Assembly: GCF_003946325.1 (NCBI RefSeq)
Contig: NZ_RHNT01000005.1
Coordinates: 21,608-85,607, forward strand
Direction: 5' to 3'
Source: Companilactobacillus furfuricola
Lineage (GTDB): Bacteria > Bacillota > Bacilli > Lactobacillales > Lactobacillaceae
DNA length: 64,000 nt
Part shown: piece after piece, positions 18,076-27,007 of the stretch
Layout: each line of letters starts with the position of its first letter
How positions within the stretch are numbered: position 1 is the stretch's first letter
Made by a program: the position numbers and the translations under genes
Notes under the pieces: model-generated
Database searches by the model: none
Told to the model about the DNA's origin: nothing
What the model saw: only the letters and a program-made list of their open reading frames with translations

Positions 18076-18840
18076 CTATTTAGGAAGAATTGCAAAAGCA
18101 CGCACGGGAAATCCTGGTGCATTTTCTGGTTTTGCGACCGAAATAAAGATCTCAGCACCTGTTGCGGGCAATAGATCTAGGTTGTCTAGCAACTCAACTT
18201 GATAGTGGTCGTGCGTTAAAACGTAATATTCACCAACAAGGCCATTTTCTTGTTTAACCGCCGTATCAGTATCAAAGGTTTCATGACCGTTAGCAATGAT
18301 TCCACGTTGTTCATAGAGAAATTTAAGAGCTTCTAGATCCCAACCTGGATAATGTGCCTGTCCTTGCTCATCGATATTCTCAAATTTTTCCTGACTTGGC
18401 CAACGCTTCGACCAATCGGTCCGTAAAGCCACAAATGTACCTGCAGGGATCTTGCCGTGAGTCTTTTCCCAGTTCTTGATATCGTCCACAGAAAGTGAGG
18501 CGTCAGGACTTTTGGCAACTGCTTTAGTATTATCGATGACGATCAAAGGCAATACTAGATCCTTGAGTTCAAGATCCTCAACATAAACGTCGCTATGTGG
18601 GTCAAAATGGATCGGTGAATCGATGTGTGTACCGAATTGACCAGGGAAAGTATATTCTTTGACGAAAAAGCCATCGTCATGAGTAAATGTTGTTTTAAAT
18701 TTTGGCTTAGCAAAAGCTGGGAATCTTGGACTATCAGGTCCAAAAGTATGGGTCAGATCGACCCACTTCAAAGCTTTCAATTTCTCAACATCTTTTTGTA
18801 GTTCACTTGTTGCGGATTTCGCATTGTTTTCGACCATCAT
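18076..18840 (-). CDS. Cyclase-family hydrolase (kynurenine formamidase-like)
   Basis: 254 residues, start MMVENNAKSATSE with GGGAGATGTA upstream. The cyclase family (PF04199) metal-binding motif is GQFGTHIDSPIHF at about residues 84-96, with HGHETFDTD-like and HDHYQVELL histidines later. Members hydrolyse amide or lactone bonds such as N-formylkynurenine using a divalent metal. The neighbours give no tryptophan pathway, so the substrate is open. A promoter-like element and a 36-codon frame lie upstream. Confidence 0.85.
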   Translation of the reverse strand: MMVENNAKSATSELQKDVEKLKALKWVDLTHTFGPDSPRFPAFAKPKFKTTFTHDDGFFVKEYTFPGQFGTHIDSPIHFDPHSDVYVEDLELKDLVLPLIVIDNTKAVAKSPDASLSVDDIKNWEKTHGKIPAGTFVALRTDWSKRWPSQEKFENIDEQGQAHYPGWDLEALKFLYEQRGIIANGHETFDTDTAVKQENGLVGEYYVLTHDHYQVELLDNLDLLPATGAEIFISVAKPENAPGFPVRAFAILPK

Positions 18841-19234
18841 TACATCTCCCTTAATTTAACTAGGTAAAGTAAACATGAGATTCCGGTTAAGACTGATTCG
18901 ATCTTTTTCAGAGACCAACTGCGCCAGCATATTGACACTAACTTTAGCCAACGGATACCTATTCATGAAAATTACCTAGTAGTTAGATTGCCCATAGTCT
19001 ATAACCAGGGCGAGTTTGGGTCAATACCAAAATTACTGGTCCTGTACTCAAATGGTTAAACAGAAATATCACTCATGACTGGTGCCTGTCATCAGAGCAG
19101 AATAAAAAGCAAATACTACTAAATAATCTCTGCATGACTGCATTTGTTTTCATGAAAATAAATATGGATTTAAGCGAATTACTTTTTCTAATAATGCATT
19201 CTAGACAGGATTGAACAACTAATTTTTTGTAACC
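18841..19234. other. Intergenic region upstream of the cyclase gene
   Basis: About 400 bases. On the minus strand a promoter-like TTGACC-17-TAGACT (about 18989-19017) sits over a dyad AACTCGCCCTGGTT, reminiscent of MerR-type operators. Between it and the cyclase gene, 18966-18856 encodes a 36-codon frame (MNRYPLAKVSVNMLAQ...) with no clear ribosome site. No other gene is visible. Confidence 0.35.
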
Positions 19235-19272
19235 AAAAAAAGCTCCCAGGTAAATATTCTGAGAGCTTTATA
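19235..19272. terminator. Terminator
   Basis: AAAGCTCCCAG...CTGAGAGCTTT hairpin directly behind the minus-strand membrane protein gene. Confidence 0.8.
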
Positions 19273-19273
19273 T

Positions 19274-21370
19274 TTATTTTTTACGAGTAAAAATAGTGAC
19301 GACATCTGGATGCTCAAACCAAGTTACAACCAGGATCACGATCATGAACAAAGCTGCATTGACGACAACGATGGTAGCAGCGTTATATGATTTTGGAGCT
19401 GATTTTCCAATAGTTTTAACAGGATCATCAGGAACACGTTGAGCATACCATCTTAAATTCAGCTCTGGATATGGCAAAATTTTACCTGAATCAGCTGAAT
19501 AGCTCATCGGTCCTGCCAAATATTTCACCGATTTTTTGCCGTCGTTTGCGATCGAGACGTGAAGATCTTGCGATTTAGTCAATGGATAGTCGATCTGTCG
19601 GATAGATTTAGCGTTGTCCGTTACCTTCATCAAATGCTTAGCTTCATCATGAACATTTATTGTAACGATCCCATCTGACTTGGTGTACAGATCCAAGTGA
19701 TTAGCTGCATGTTTTTGTAATGGAACACTAAATTCGAACTTTTCGCGCGGTTTGATCTGCAAATAATGGCGATTAAAATAATTTCCTATCCCCTGCATAC
19801 TGATGGGACGTGGTTCAGTTTCAGTATAGAAGACTGTCTGAACGACACTCAAAGTGCAAAACAATACTCCTGCCGCCATCAACCCACTGATAGCGACTTT
19901 TTTAGAAGTCGACAAGGCAAACTGTGGTGCCGTCGACCATCCTAAGGTTCCTAACAGAGCAATGATCGGAAAGATCGGCAAGGCGTATCGTGGTTCGACT
20001 TCCCAGAAAAAGACGTGAAAAGAAGTCAAACCTAAGATGAACAAACTCAAGAAAGCAATCGTCAATAAGTTTTGACGTTGCTTAAACAATTGCCAGATAG
20101 CCCCACACAATAAGGCTAAATACCAACATTGCGAGACTAGTAAGGACCAGAAACGAGAAAAAGTTTGATGTCCCATGTAAATCGAGGGCGCCTTGACCCA
20201 CTGGCGATTCAAATTTACAGCATCAAAATCACCGTGACTAAGAAAGACTCCGAGTTTTTCATTAAAGTGAAGCAAGAGTCCAACTGGTCCGAGCTCCTTG
20301 ATCCGGTTGATCAAGCGATCGTTAGCAAGCTGCTTTTTCTGTTGGGCAGTTTTTGCATCATGGATCTGATCAAAATCTTGTCCACTATACTGCCCTTGCC
20401 TGTCAGGATTAAAACTCATTGAGATCCAACTAGTTACAGGAACGGCTTGGTTGGGATCTTTGACATATCCACTTTTTGAAGCTGCTGTATGAGCAAGCAT
20501 GAAAAACATAGCCGTCATCGCTAAACTGCCGACTAACCAAGAGACTGTTTGTTTCCAGCCTACTTTTTTCAAAATAGTGGCAAGCACTAAAATGATAAAA
20601 ATAGCGATCCATAAGACGACCAGATTGCTCTTCATTAAAATCGAAAAAGCTACTAAAACCATTACTAACAAGGCACTAATATATTTTATAACGCCGTTAT
20701 TGTTCTTGATGCTAATCCCTAGCGCTAGGACATCCAAGACTACCGGCATGATCAAGGGGTCGTTGTATGAAAACAATCCATAACTATAAACTGGCAAACT
20801 GATCAGCCACGTGAACATAAAGAATGCCCCGACCGGACGCAACTTTTTCCAGCTTTTTAAGATGTACAATCCTGCGACTAATCCTGTATCGATCCAAATA
20901 AAACGTAGGATATTCAAGTAGATCCATGGATCTAAAATACCAATCTTCAAAAAAGGCTTGATCATTGCAGCCTGAAACAAAGCGGTATTAACGTTATTTG
21001 GATAAACTTTAAAATAATCGGCCCAAGTTTGGCTTCCTTGAGCTAGAGCTATTGCTTGCTCCCGCACAAAATATGAGTCGGCACGGGCAATAGTAACGAA
21101 ATTAAAAGCAACCCAGACTTGCGTGATAACGATCAAAATCCCTAAAATTATCAAGGTCCAGCGATAGACTTTAGGAGACATCAATGCAATAGCCTTGCGG
21201 ATTCCACTGATGATGATCAACAAACCAATGGTCACGATGACCAATACTGGCGTCTGGACCCAATCTTCTCGATTTAAAAATGCTTGCGGCATTAGTCCAG
21301 CAAAAATCAATACCAAGGTAAATAGTACGCCTGCTAACCAATTGATACCGATCAAAATTTTATTATTCAT
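19274..21370 (-). CDS. Multispanning membrane protein, glycosyltransferase (GT39/PMT-like) superfamily
   Basis: 698 residues from MNNKILIGIN (GAGGATAATT upstream; an earlier ATG four codons before lacks a site). About 12 hydrophobic segments in the first 520 residues, with an extracytoplasmic loop after helix 2 holding the sequence ADSYFVREQA and later EVEPRYALP, the pattern of GT-C fold mannosyl/arabinosyl transferases that use lipid-linked sugars. A C-terminal beta-rich extracellular domain of ~140 residues and one last helix follow. Probably glycosylates a surface polymer. No other glycan genes are adjacent, so the acceptor is unknown. Confidence 0.7.
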   Translation of the reverse strand: MNNKILIGINWLAGVLFTLVLIFAGLMPQAFLNREDWVQTPVLVIVTIGLLIIISGIRKAIALMSPKVYRWTLIILGILIVITQVWVAFNFVTIARADSYFVREQAIALAQGSQTWADYFKVYPNNVNTALFQAAMIKPFLKIGILDPWIYLNILRFIWIDTGLVAGLYILKSWKKLRPVGAFFMFTWLISLPVYSYGLFSYNDPLIMPVVLDVLALGISIKNNNGVIKYISALLVMVLVAFSILMKSNLVVLWIAIFIILVLATILKKVGWKQTVSWLVGSLAMTAMFFMLAHTAASKSGYVKDPNQAVPVTSWISMSFNPDRQGQYSGQDFDQIHDAKTAQQKKQLANDRLINRIKELGPVGLLLHFNEKLGVFLSHGDFDAVNLNRQWVKAPSIYMGHQTFSRFWSLLVSQCWYLALLCGAIWQLFKQRQNLLTIAFLSLFILGLTSFHVFFWEVEPRYALPIFPIIALLGTLGWSTAPQFALSTSKKVAISGLMAAGVLFCTLSVVQTVFYTETEPRPISMQGIGNYFNRHYLQIKPREKFEFSVPLQKHAANHLDLYTKSDGIVTINVHDEAKHLMKVTDNAKSIRQIDYPLTKSQDLHVSIANDGKKSVKYLAGPMSYSADSGKILPYPELNLRWYAQRVPDDPVKTIGKSAPKSYNAATIVVVNAALFMIVILVVTWFEHPDVVTIFTRKK

Positions 21371-21545
21371 AATTATCCTCATTAACAGGAGATGAATTTA
21401 AAAAATCATTTTCATTCAAAGAAAAACTTTTGAAAACTAAGTCTATCTTTTCATTTATAGTTTACTCAAACTTATCGATTTTGGAAAATAAAAATTATTA
21501 ATGCTAAGAAATTGTTAGTACGTACCTCTTTTGATCTACTGAAGC

Positions 21546-21584
21546 CATAAAAAAATAAGTAAGGAGTTATCCCTACTTGTTTTG
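21546..21584 (-). terminator. Terminator of the lipoprotein pair
   Basis: On the minus strand AAGTAGG...CCTTACTT is followed by ATTTTTTT. The region 21371-21692 holds nothing else that I can support. Confidence 0.65.
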
Positions 21585-21692
21585 CTATGATTATTTAGTT
21601 TTTTAGTATTTCATATCGCCGTTACGATCGATAATGACTTATTTGCTGGTAATAATTAGCCTCACTTTTAAAAAAACTACGTTCAAGCCTTC

Positions 21693-22253
21693 TTAGTCAT
21701 CAACGTCATTGGTTGTATCGCTGTTAACAGTACTTGCAGCCGAGTTATCAGTCGATGTTTGGCTTTGACTATTCGTGGTTTTCTCAACGTTAAAAGCTGG
21801 TTTAGCCACGATATTTTTACTATCGATGTACTCAACCGTTAACTTTCCACTATTCAACGTGTCTGCTGTAACATCTTCGAACAATTCGTCGATCGTCGCT
21901 TGTTGGCCTGCTTTGACGGTCACCTTATCGTCTTCATCAGACGTGGCAGTTTGAACGCCAGCAACTAACAAGTTAAATTGCATGGGATCGAATGAAATCG
22001 CCTTTTTAGTATTATTCTTGATAGTCATCGAAACATCGTAATCAGTATCATCATTGTCTTTGCTCGTGGACAAATCAAATTTGACTAGTTTCTTATCGCT
22101 CTTACTCAAATCTTGATACTCGACAACTGTATCCTGCTTTTGGGTCGAGCTTTGCTGACTTGAGTTACTGCTGTTGGAACTAGAATTATTGGTGCCACAA
22201 CCAGTTAAAACTAGTACCGAAGCTGCAGTTAATGCTAAAAGTGTTTTTTTCAT
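21693..22253 (-). CDS. Lipoprotein, paralogue of the upstream gene
   Basis: 186 residues from MKKTLLALTA; AGGAGG is eight bases upstream of this ATG, while the two earlier in-frame ATGs are badly spaced. Signal peptide with lipobox VLTGC, then a Ser/Asn/Gln-rich linker and a beta domain (DYDVSMTIKNNTKKAISFDPMQFNL...), the type found in DUF4352-like extracytoplasmic domains. It is clearly homologous to the 22328 gene over the whole domain, so the pair arose by tandem duplication. Function unknown. Confidence 0.85.
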   Translation of the reverse strand: MKKTLLALTAASVLVLTGCGTNNSSSNSSNSSQQSSTQKQDTVVEYQDLSKSDKKLVKFDLSTSKDNDDTDYDVSMTIKNNTKKAISFDPMQFNLLVAGVQTATSDEDDKVTVKAGQQATIDELFEDVTADTLNSGKLTVEYIDSKNIVAKPAFNVEKTTNSQSQTSTDNSAASTVNSDTTNDVDD

Positions 22254-22327
22254 GGTCATCCCCTCCTGTTTAACCAAATAATATCATGAAAAAATTATTT
22301 AGTACTAATTTTTTGATATCAGGATAT

Positions 22328-23134
22328 TTATGGTTTTACAGGACCACCATTTTGTTCAGCGTGTAACATCTCATCATAGGTAGTTGTTCCGTTACTGTCT
22401 GCCGTTGTGTCTCCGGCATATGAAACGAATCCAATGCTTTCACCACTATCGGTATCGTTGATTTGCCAGCCACCGTTAGTTTCTGTGGCATCTATATATC
22501 CACCCCAGCTACCAGTTGCTCTTCTAAACAAGTCAGCAGCTTGATCAGCCCGTTTAACGACTCGATTGTCTTGTGGTGCTTGGTTCGTCGAACTAGTAGC
22601 AGCAGTTTCTTGGCTATCGTTACTACTATTCGTTGTCTCAGCAGTTTCATCGCTAGCTGAATCGGTCGTTATATTAAAACTAGGTTTTGCGACGATATTT
22701 TTCTTATTGATGTATTCGACGGTTATGTTTTCGCCATTCAAGACATCAGCTGAAACGTCTTCAAACAACTCGTCGATAGTGATCTGTTGAACAGCTTTTA
22801 CCGTCACCTTGTCATCTTCATCAGACGTTGCCCGTTGCACGCCATCAACTAATAGACTGAATTGCGTGGGATCGAAGGAAACATTTTTCTTCGACTTATT
22901 GTTGATCGTCATTGAAACATCATAGTTGTTATCGTCCTTATCCTTTACCGAAGTAAGGTCAAATTTAATTTTTTTCTTATCGCTTGAACTTAGCTTCTGG
23001 TAATCCGTATTTTCCTTTTTAACGGACGTTTGCGAACTGGAGCTACTACTACTGTTGGAACTAGAGTTATTAGCTCCACAACCTGCTAAAACTAGCAAAG
23101 ATACAGAAACTAGTGCTACTAATGATTTTTTCAT
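22328..23134 (-). CDS. Lipoprotein with extra C-terminal domain, paralogue of the downstream gene
   Basis: 268 residues with signal peptide and lipobox VLAGC. The Ser-rich linker and the immunoglobulin-like domain at about residues 45-155 match the downstream paralogue, including SDEDDKVTVKA and IDELFEDV. After a Thr/Ser/Asn linker it has about 80 more residues (RADQAADLFRRATGSWGGYIDA...) absent from the shorter copy. Two genes form one operon with about 75 bases between them. Membrane-anchored; role unknown. Confidence 0.85.
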   Translation of the reverse strand: MKKSLVALVSVSLLVLAGCGANNSSSNSSSSSSSQTSVKKENTDYQKLSSSDKKKIKFDLTSVKDKDDNNYDVSMTINNKSKKNVSFDPTQFSLLVDGVQRATSDEDDKVTVKAVQQITIDELFEDVSADVLNGENITVEYINKKNIVAKPSFNITTDSASDETAETTNSSNDSQETAATSSTNQAPQDNRVVKRADQAADLFRRATGSWGGYIDATETNGGWQINDTDSGESIGFVSYAGDTTADSNGTTTYDEMLHAEQNGGPVKP

Positions 23135-23284
23135 GTGTAAATCCCCCCCTATGATTTAATGATAGTATATCACTAAATATAAATATATTTATATTTAAAA
23201 TTGACTGAATTTTTCGAAACCTTTTAAGTTCTTTTTACTTAAAAAAGTTGTATGCTCAATGAAAAGAACTAGGACAATATTTTC

Positions 23285-24151
23285 ATGAAAAAGATGATAA
23301 AAATGATGAAAAATATTTCAATTTTCTTATTGTTTGTCGCTTCGATCATTACTTTTGCGGCCTGTTCAAATTCTAACGTCAGCAAGGTCTCTAAAAAGCA
23401 GGGAGCAACGATCGTCCCTACTTTATTTTTCCACGGTTATGGCAGCAGCACGAACGCCGAAGATCAAATGGCACACGCAGCCGTTAAAGCAGGCCCTGCT
23501 AAAACTATTATCAAAGCCTTGGTCAATAACAAAGGTGACGTGACTTTGAAAGGTGTCTTCCCTTCTTATGACAAACATCCTATCGTTGAAGTTGGCTTTG
23601 AAAATAACCGCAATTCCAACTATGCCGAAGATGGTAAATGGGCTCGAAATGTCGTTATCAAACTTCAAGAGGCCTATCATATCAAGAAATTCAACGTCGT
23701 CGGACATTCAATGGGAAATATGGCCATTATGTTCTACGTGCTAGACAACTATCGTGATAAGAAGCTCCCTCAATTGCAAAAGCAAGTCGATATTGCTGGT
23801 CATTTCAACGGGATCTTAGGTGTCGACGATGAGCCTAACGAAATGAAATTGAAAGCTAATGGCTTACCGATTGAAACTAACCCAACCTATGAGAAATTGA
23901 CGGCGCTTCGTCAAAGTGACGCCTACAATGGTATTGCCGTCCTAAATATTTATGGGGATAAAGATGATGGTAGTCACTCTGATGGTCGCGTCAGCAATGC
24001 TTCTTCCAAATCTTTGCGCTACCTCGTCAGCAATCATGCTAAATCATATCGTGAAGAAAAGATCGTTGGTCAAGATGCTCAACACAGCCGCCTGCATGAG
24101 AATCCGCAAGTCGACAAGCTGTTGATCAATTTTCTTTGGGACAAAAAATAA
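23285..24151 (+). CDS. DUF915-family alpha/beta hydrolase, lipoprotein
   Basis: 288 residues. An N-terminal signal with lipobox-like FAAC (about residue 26) is followed by the DUF915 fold: LFFHGYGSS (about 47-55), nucleophile GHSMGN (about 140), acid in YGDKDDGSHSDGR and His near DAQHSRLHE. These cell-surface hydrolases are common in lactobacilli; their substrates are largely unknown. The weak upstream site makes the exact start uncertain: ATGs at codons 1, 4 and 8 are all possible. A terminator follows. Confidence 0.9.
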   Translation: MKKMIKMMKNISIFLLFVASIITFAACSNSNVSKVSKKQGATIVPTLFFHGYGSSTNAEDQMAHAAVKAGPAKTIIKALVNNKGDVTLKGVFPSYDKHPIVEVGFENNRNSNYAEDGKWARNVVIKLQEAYHIKKFNVVGHSMGNMAIMFYVLDNYRDKKLPQLQKQVDIAGHFNGILGVDDEPNEMKLKANGLPIETNPTYEKLTALRQSDAYNGIAVLNIYGDKDDGSHSDGRVSNASSKSLRYLVSNHAKSYREEKIVGQDAQHSRLHENPQVDKLLINFLWDKK

Positions 24152-24160
24152 TAATCGTAC

Positions 24161-24190
24161 AAAGAGATAGGATGAACTATCTCTTTTTTT
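24161..24190 (+). terminator. Terminator
   Basis: AGAGATAG-GATGAA-CTATCTCT plus seven T, just after the hydrolase gene. Confidence 0.85.
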
Positions 24191-24352
24191 GCAACCATGT
24201 ATAGCTTGGTATATAAAGTTTTATGAGTGAGATTGTTACTTTTAATTGCGCAAATTGTTATTACATGATGTCAGATAGGGTCAATGATTTGCTTTTATAT
24301 AACGGCGATATGTACGAATCTAAAGGTAAAGACATGCGAAGGAGAGAATGAA

Positions 24353-24724
24353 ATGAGTGAACTATCGGACAATTTAAAAAAATACCGGAATGAACTGAAC
24401 CTGACTCAAGATGATCTCGCAAAGGAATTGTTCGTAACTAGACAAGCAATTTCTAAGTGGGAGTCTGGGGAATCAACCCCTGATGTGAATAATCTGATCA
24501 AGTTGGCCGACACCTTCCATATCAGTTTGGATAACTTAATTTTAGGAAAAGACACCGATGCCTTAGTAGATTCAGAGTAGTTTGTCTTTGATCCACGAAA
24601 AAAACGTTATGTCAGAAGATATGGAAAAATGAACTTCTGGGATTTTCTAGCTAAGTATTGGTGGACAATCATAATTATTTTAGGAGTATTATCAATACTA
24701 TTCCCATTACACTACTACGGTTAA
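24353..24724 (+). pseudogene. XRE regulator with C-terminal membrane segment, interrupted by an in-frame TAG
   Basis: The ATG at 24353 follows GGAGAGAATGAA. Seventy-five codons encode a complete Cro/C1 helix-turn-helix (LTQDDLAKELFVTRQAISKWESGE). A TAG at 24578-24580 then stops it. The same frame continues for 47 codons (FVFDPRKKRYVRRYGKMNFWDFLAKYWW and a membrane helix ending LHYYG) before a TAA. XRE proteins of lactobacilli often end in just such a segment, so the TAG is probably a single-base nonsense change. The truncated DNA-binding domain may still work, without membrane attachment. Confidence 0.8.
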
Positions 24725-24737
24725 AATTTTACATACT

Positions 24738-24767
24738 AAAAAAGCAGACACTGTTGTCTGCTTTTTG
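24738..24767. terminator. Bidirectional terminator
   Basis: AAAGCAGACA and TGTCTGCTTTTT arms between convergent genes. Confidence 0.85.
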
Positions 24768-24773
24768 CTAGTT

Positions 24774-25607
24774 CTAATAATTATTATCTTTGATATATTG
24801 TTGTGCCCAAGCGAGCATTTTGGCATCCTCGTAGGCATCTTGTGAGGTTAAGATCTTCGGACCGTCATCAGTGATGGCAATAGTGTGTTCATATTGAGCT
24901 GACCAGCTGCCATCTTTTGAGACGTAATAGATCCATGGATCATTTTTGTCCTTCAAAGTATGATCCTTGATCCCCCAAGTTCCTTCATTGATCATTGGTT
25001 CAATGGTGATCGTCATGCCAGCTTTGAGACGGAGTCCCTTGCCTTTTTGACCATAGTGGAAAACGTCTGGTTTTTCGTGCATCGTTGGTTGGATACCATG
25101 TCCGATCAAGTCACGCACGTCACCGTAATCATGCTTGTTTTCGGTAAAGTCCTGGATAGCAAAACCGATGTCGCCTAAGCGATTACCGACAACACTTTGG
25201 GCGATCCCTAAGTAAAGTGATTTTTTCGTAACATCCATTAAGTCTTTAGTTTCTTGGCTAACTTCACCGACAGCGTAACTCCAACATGAGTCACTTTCGT
25301 AACCATCTTTGTTGACGGTCATGTCAACTTTCACGATGTCGCCTTCTTTTAAGATCAAGTTCTTCCGCGGTGTTCCGTGGGCAACTTCATCGTTGACGTC
25401 AACACAAGTAGCGTATTTGTAGCCTTCAAAGCCTTTTTCTGAAGGTGTTGCTCCGTGTTCGTAGATGTAGTCGTTGGCAAATACTTCGATGTCGTAGGCT
25501 GATAGTCCTGGTTTGATCATGTCGCGCAATCCTAGGTGAACTCCAGCGAGGACTTTTCCTGATTCACGCATGCCTTCGATTTCTCGTTCTGATTTTAATG
25601 TGATCAT
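24774..25607 (-). CDS. map: Methionine aminopeptidase, type I
   Basis: 277 residues. Metal ligands sit in the usual places: KVDMTVNKDGYESDSC (two Asp), the His in LIGHGIQPTMHE, Glu in ITIEPMIN and Glu in QYEHTIAI. It removes N-terminal methionine from nascent proteins in the cytoplasm. It is slightly longer than the E. coli enzyme because of the C-terminal tail KMLAWAQQYIKDNNY. Single-gene unit. Confidence 0.95.
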   Translation of the reverse strand: MITLKSEREIEGMRESGKVLAGVHLGLRDMIKPGLSAYDIEVFANDYIYEHGATPSEKGFEGYKYATCVDVNDEVAHGTPRKNLILKEGDIVKVDMTVNKDGYESDSCWSYAVGEVSQETKDLMDVTKKSLYLGIAQSVVGNRLGDIGFAIQDFTENKHDYGDVRDLIGHGIQPTMHEKPDVFHYGQKGKGLRLKAGMTITIEPMINEGTWGIKDHTLKDKNDPWIYYVSKDGSWSAQYEHTIAITDDGPKILTSQDAYEDAKMLAWAQQYIKDNNY

Positions 25608-25689
25608 GTATTTTGTTTGCTCCCTTTTTGTTTCATTGGTTTTTATTTATTTATATTGTAGAACAGTTTATGGATAAAAGGTATTTTTG

Positions 25690-25910
25690 GATTGGTTTAC
25701 GGCTGATTTGAGGTTGTATTTTGGTTAGTGTTTTATTGCCGGTTCTGTGGGGGATTCCGGGAATTGCGCTGTGGCTTCCTTAGTTGTTCGGTGGCGTAGC
25801 CACCACCAAGAACCAGTTGCGCAAGTGCGTTAGCACTTACGTTCCTTTATTTCATGGCTGACAGCGAATTCCCTCCACCCCCCACAGAACCTAAGGTGGT
25901 ATCAATCAAT
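25690..25910 (+). repeat. Family A structured repeat, copy E (variant arms)
   Basis: Shares the lead-in GTATTTTGGTTAGTGTTTTATTGCCG-like block with copies A and B, but its long arms differ: GGTTCTGTGGGGG (25741-25753) pairs with CCCCCACAGAACC (25879-25891). A second stretch GGGAATTGCGCTGT (25759-25772) pairs with ACAGCGAATTCCC (25861-25873) with one bulge. Inside are two perfect hairpins, GGTGGC-GTA-GCCACC and AAGTGC-GTTA-GCACTT. The 107-codon frame starting at 25854 runs through the right arm and a terminator, so I do not treat it as a gene. Confidence 0.75.
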
Positions 25911-26115
25911 TTTTTTGGGGGTTGGATACGGTACTTAGTTTTTTTCTGCAAAATTGTTTTGATTAGTTTTGATGTACTTATCTTTCTTTTCAGTCTTAAG
26001 ATTTTGATCAAGTTATCTATCTATTTTATCTTGATAGTGCCTTTCATCGGTTGGTATTTTGTTCCGGTTGATATTCTACTATTAATTAATTTATATGTCC
26101 CACTTTTTGAACAGC

Positions 26116-26167
26116 AAAAGGCGATGATTATTCCTTTTCTTTGGATTTATCATCGCCTATTTTTATT
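26116..26167. terminator. Terminator-like hairpin behind the nitroreductase gene
   Basis: AAAAGGCGATGAT and ATCATCGCCTATTTTT arms. The T-run is better on the plus strand, which would fit a plus-strand transcript coming from repeat copy E. Confidence 0.7.
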
Positions 26168-26184
26168 TTTTTAATTTTATTTAA

Positions 26185-26835
26185 TTAAGCAAAATCTGTG
26201 ACTTCATTTACGTCGTAGCGGACTGATTTGGTGTATTTTTCGTCTGGTTCGCCGATTGCTATTGATGTGATCGGGATGTATCTTTCTGGATCTAGGCCGA
26301 ATTCTGGTACTACTTTGTCGAAGTAGTAGCCTGACATTGGGTTGGCTTCGTATCCGTGAGCTCTGGCTAATAGTAATAGTTGCATGGCTACCATGCTGCC
26401 GTCTAAGGTGGCGTCTTTTTCTAGGAAGTTGCGGTCGGCTTTTTCGTATAGTGGTAGGAAAGTGTTGAAGATTTTGTCTCTTTCTTCTGTGGTGATCTGG
26501 CCGTTTTCTGCGGCTTTGTTCCAAACGTCACGATACTTGTAGTGGGATTGGATGTCTCCCATTACGAAGATGATGGTCGAAGCTGTGTCGACTTGTGGGT
26601 AGTTGAATGGCATCATTACTTCACGTGCTTTTTGCTTGGACTCTGGCGTGTTGCAAACTACGAAATGCCATGATTGCAAGTTGCAAGCGGATGGTGCGCT
26701 GAGCGACTCTTTCAACATTTGCGTGATCTCTTCGTCGGAGATTTTCACATCTTTCTTAAATTTTCTGTATGAGTGACGGTTCAACATAATATCAGCAAAA
26801 TCGTTGTTTACTAATTTCTTTTCTGTAGCATCCAT
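26185..26835 (-). CDS. Nitroreductase-family flavoprotein
   Basis: 216 residues from MDATEKKLVNNDF, after GAGGAGATAGTTATT; a longer in-frame start has no ribosome site. RHSYRKFKKDVKI (about 20-32) is the FMN phosphate-binding motif; SAPSACNLQSWHFVVC (about 50-65) forms the flavin pocket, and a C-terminal GEPDEKYTKSVR follows. It would reduce nitro, quinone or similar compounds with NAD(P)H. The MarR-type regulator encoded just upstream on the same strand may control it, although a terminator separates them. Confidence 0.88.
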   Translation of the reverse strand: MDATEKKLVNNDFADIMLNRHSYRKFKKDVKISDEEITQMLKESLSAPSACNLQSWHFVVCNTPESKQKAREVMMPFNYPQVDTASTIIFVMGDIQSHYKYRDVWNKAAENGQITTEERDKIFNTFLPLYEKADRNFLEKDATLDGSMVAMQLLLLARAHGYEANPMSGYYFDKVVPEFGLDPERYIPITSIAIGEPDEKYTKSVRYDVNEVTDFA

Positions 26836-26962
26836 AATAACTATCTCCTCAAAATTTTGTAATTTAGATAAATGATATATCAATATTTGACAAGTCAAGC
26901 ATAACGCAAACGGTATAGTTTGTAAATAATTTCACAATATTTTTACGTCATTTTTGACATAT

Positions 26963-26997
26963 AAAAAAACCTGATCATTATTAACGACCAGGTCTTG
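26963..26997 (-). terminator. Terminator of marR gene
   Basis: On the minus strand GACCTGGTC...GATCAGGT is followed by seven T. Confidence 0.8.
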
Positions 26998-27007
26998 ATT
27001 ACTAAAT

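Noticed and set aside
25854..26174. 106-codon frame with hydrophobic product
   Set aside because: It starts inside the right arm of repeat copy E and runs through a terminator hairpin; no ribosome site.
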